From contig NC_088778.1 in assembly GCF_954871325.1 (NCBI RefSeq), forward strand, positions 30,950,730 through 31,014,729: 64,000 nucleotides of DNA. The letters run 5' to 3'. This DNA is from Gordionus sp. m RMFG-2023. Lineage: Eukaryota; Nematomorpha; Gordioida; Chordodea; Parachordodidae. This document shows positions 62,700 through 64,000 of this stretch, piece by piece. The notes under the pieces were generated by a model, which saw only the letters and a program-made list of their open reading frames with translations, searched no databases and was not told where the DNA came from. Within the stretch, counting starts at the first letter, position 1, and the number at the start of each line of letters is the position of its first letter. The translations under genes were made by a program, and so were the position numbers.

Positions 62700-63990
62700 T
62701 CCTTAATTTTATACATAACACTGTGCCGAATTTTAGGGATAATACCAAGAGTATTGGTGATAAATGAAATAAATATTACAATAGCGATGTCCGCATATTT
62801 AATTATTTTCGAGAGTTCAATTGAACTAATTGTGGAGGGATTTCTATTAGATCTTGCAAAGATATTAATGCATGTGTAATCGCTATTGAACGATCATAGG
62901 ACAATGGTATTAGGCAATTCTAGCATCTTCTGCCATTGCTTGAGATGACTCGTATTAGGCATATAAATTTTTTTAAAAATTTTTAAGATCCTTGGGAAGC
63001 GGCCTTTGGAAAACAGTATGAAGGATGTTAACTTTTGAAATCTGCAATTGATAAATTTTAATGGAAGCTATGTCGCACTATGAAGTGAAATAGCGATATC
63101 TAGTTCTTCGTTAGTATGAAGAAAACCCATTTCTATATTGGAATTGCTGATAATCATTTTTAACCCGATTTAGAATTTAGAATAACATGACTGGCATATT
63201 GTTCTAATGAATAACTTAAAAGGATATCTTTCTTAAAAAGAAAGAAAGAAACACAGGAATAATTCAAAATCCTTTAAATTTGGAGGTTGATGATTGCTTA
63301 TTCAAGTGTGAATAGCGCCTTTTCAGGATCATTAGCTATTCTGTTTATTGAAGAGATAAAAGCAGCAAGAAAAAGGAAAGATGGGGAACATAAACGAATC
63401 CCCTCATTTTTGCACAAGTAAAATATTTAGAACCAAAATAAACAATCTAAAGATAATATGTAATATGTAATATTATAAATAAAGGAAATTTAAATATAAT
63501 TATACTACACATCTAAATACCTAGTATTTAATATTGGGTCAAAAAAAAACTAGAATCTATGATTGTTTCAACACCTAAGAAAAATAATAATGGATAGCAA
63601 GAGGTTACCCTGTTGTATAACTTTACCAGAAAGTATAATTTTGTCATAAAATTTTAAGTATGCTGCCTCGGAGTAACTGTGCACAATGAAATTGATATAT
63701 TCTGGATCGTTTTTATAGGTGGGAAATAGGTTTTTTTTTAAAATATAGTTAGAGGCTTTATTACGATATTTAAGGAAGATTCACTTTGGAAAATGGGGCT
63801 ACATGCGCTGCAGACTTTAACTTCTATGGTGCTAGCCGCCACCTGATTAGAAAGAGATGATGATATAGTTACCCAACTATGATTTTAGATATCGAAATAT
63901 TGATCAAACAATAATGGGCCGAGCCCAATCTCTTCTTTTCATAGGAATTGACCGAATCCCAAAACTAAAGCAATCATGGGCTCAGGAATT
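62700..63990 (-). pseudogene. YLDDG-type retroelement, copy 3 (heavily decayed)
   Basis: Minus strand: near 63,700-63,590 IVHSYSEAAYLKFYDKIILS and GKVIQQGNLLL correspond to the segment before and including the QQGDPLG motif of the family. A YLD remnant lies near 63,520. Upstream (63,860-63,780) a GGCE/AAVH-equivalent patch is suggested. Full of stops; assigned by similarity to copies 1 and 2. Confidence 0.5.
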
Positions 63991-64000
63991 GGATCTTTAA

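Overview
The window looks like animal nuclear DNA: very AT-rich, intron-containing and almost wholly made of decayed mobile elements and duplicated blocks. Families that point to a metazoan are a P-element/THAP transposon, a FLYWCH-MULE element, hAT elements, two endonuclease/RT LINE lineages, a Gypsy-type integrase scrap, a multi-knuckle gag-like relic, and a retrotransposon family with a YLDDG reverse-transcriptase motif. Recognisable introns are very short (27, 44, 49 and 82 bases in the clearest cases). I cannot name the species; a compact AT-rich parasitic or basal animal lineage would fit. No conserved cellular housekeeping gene was found.

The main structure is a diverged inverted duplication. 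The left arm runs about 9,280-30,440 and the right arm about 56,145 back to 43,107, with a spacer of about 12.7 kb. Read inward, each arm holds a 5'-truncated LINE copy, a hAT element inside that LINE's tail, a MULE transposase relic, a threonine-rich repeat gene exon, a zinc-knuckle (gag-like) relic, and an unrecognised multi-exon gene ('gene X') with a giant GGAA/GAAA array in an intron. A third, more rearranged relative of the threonine-rich/gene X part lies at 2,450-8,660.

The left arm also has an 8.2-kb insertion (10,731-18,912) flanked by an 11-base duplication. It ends in a LINE of the same family, and a 1.9-kb P element (12,309-14,199, with 8-base duplication and long inverted termini) sits inside it. 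The right arm keeps the empty site, so the events can be ordered: truncated LINE, then hAT, then inverted duplication, then LINE insertion; the P element entered that LINE, either before or after the LINE reached this site.

The spacer holds a nearly complete but frameshifted YLDDG retroelement (32,434-35,012), a (GAAA) tract, an AT satellite-like field, a degenerate telomere-like (TTAGGG) tract (37,530-37,670), a 1.76-kb TIR element with TA duplication (38,511-40,269), and a second YLDDG copy on the minus strand (40,840-42,740).

Right of the palindrome lie a FLYWCH-MULE relic (56,810-57,712), unassigned AT-rich DNA, a tRNA-like A/B-box segment, a MITE, a Gypsy-type integrase scrap (62,405-62,640) and a third YLDDG copy (62,700-63,990, minus). 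The best candidates for genuine undescribed genes are gene X, whose exon lengths and reading frame are kept across paralogs, and the threonine-rich repeat exon, intact only in the left arm.
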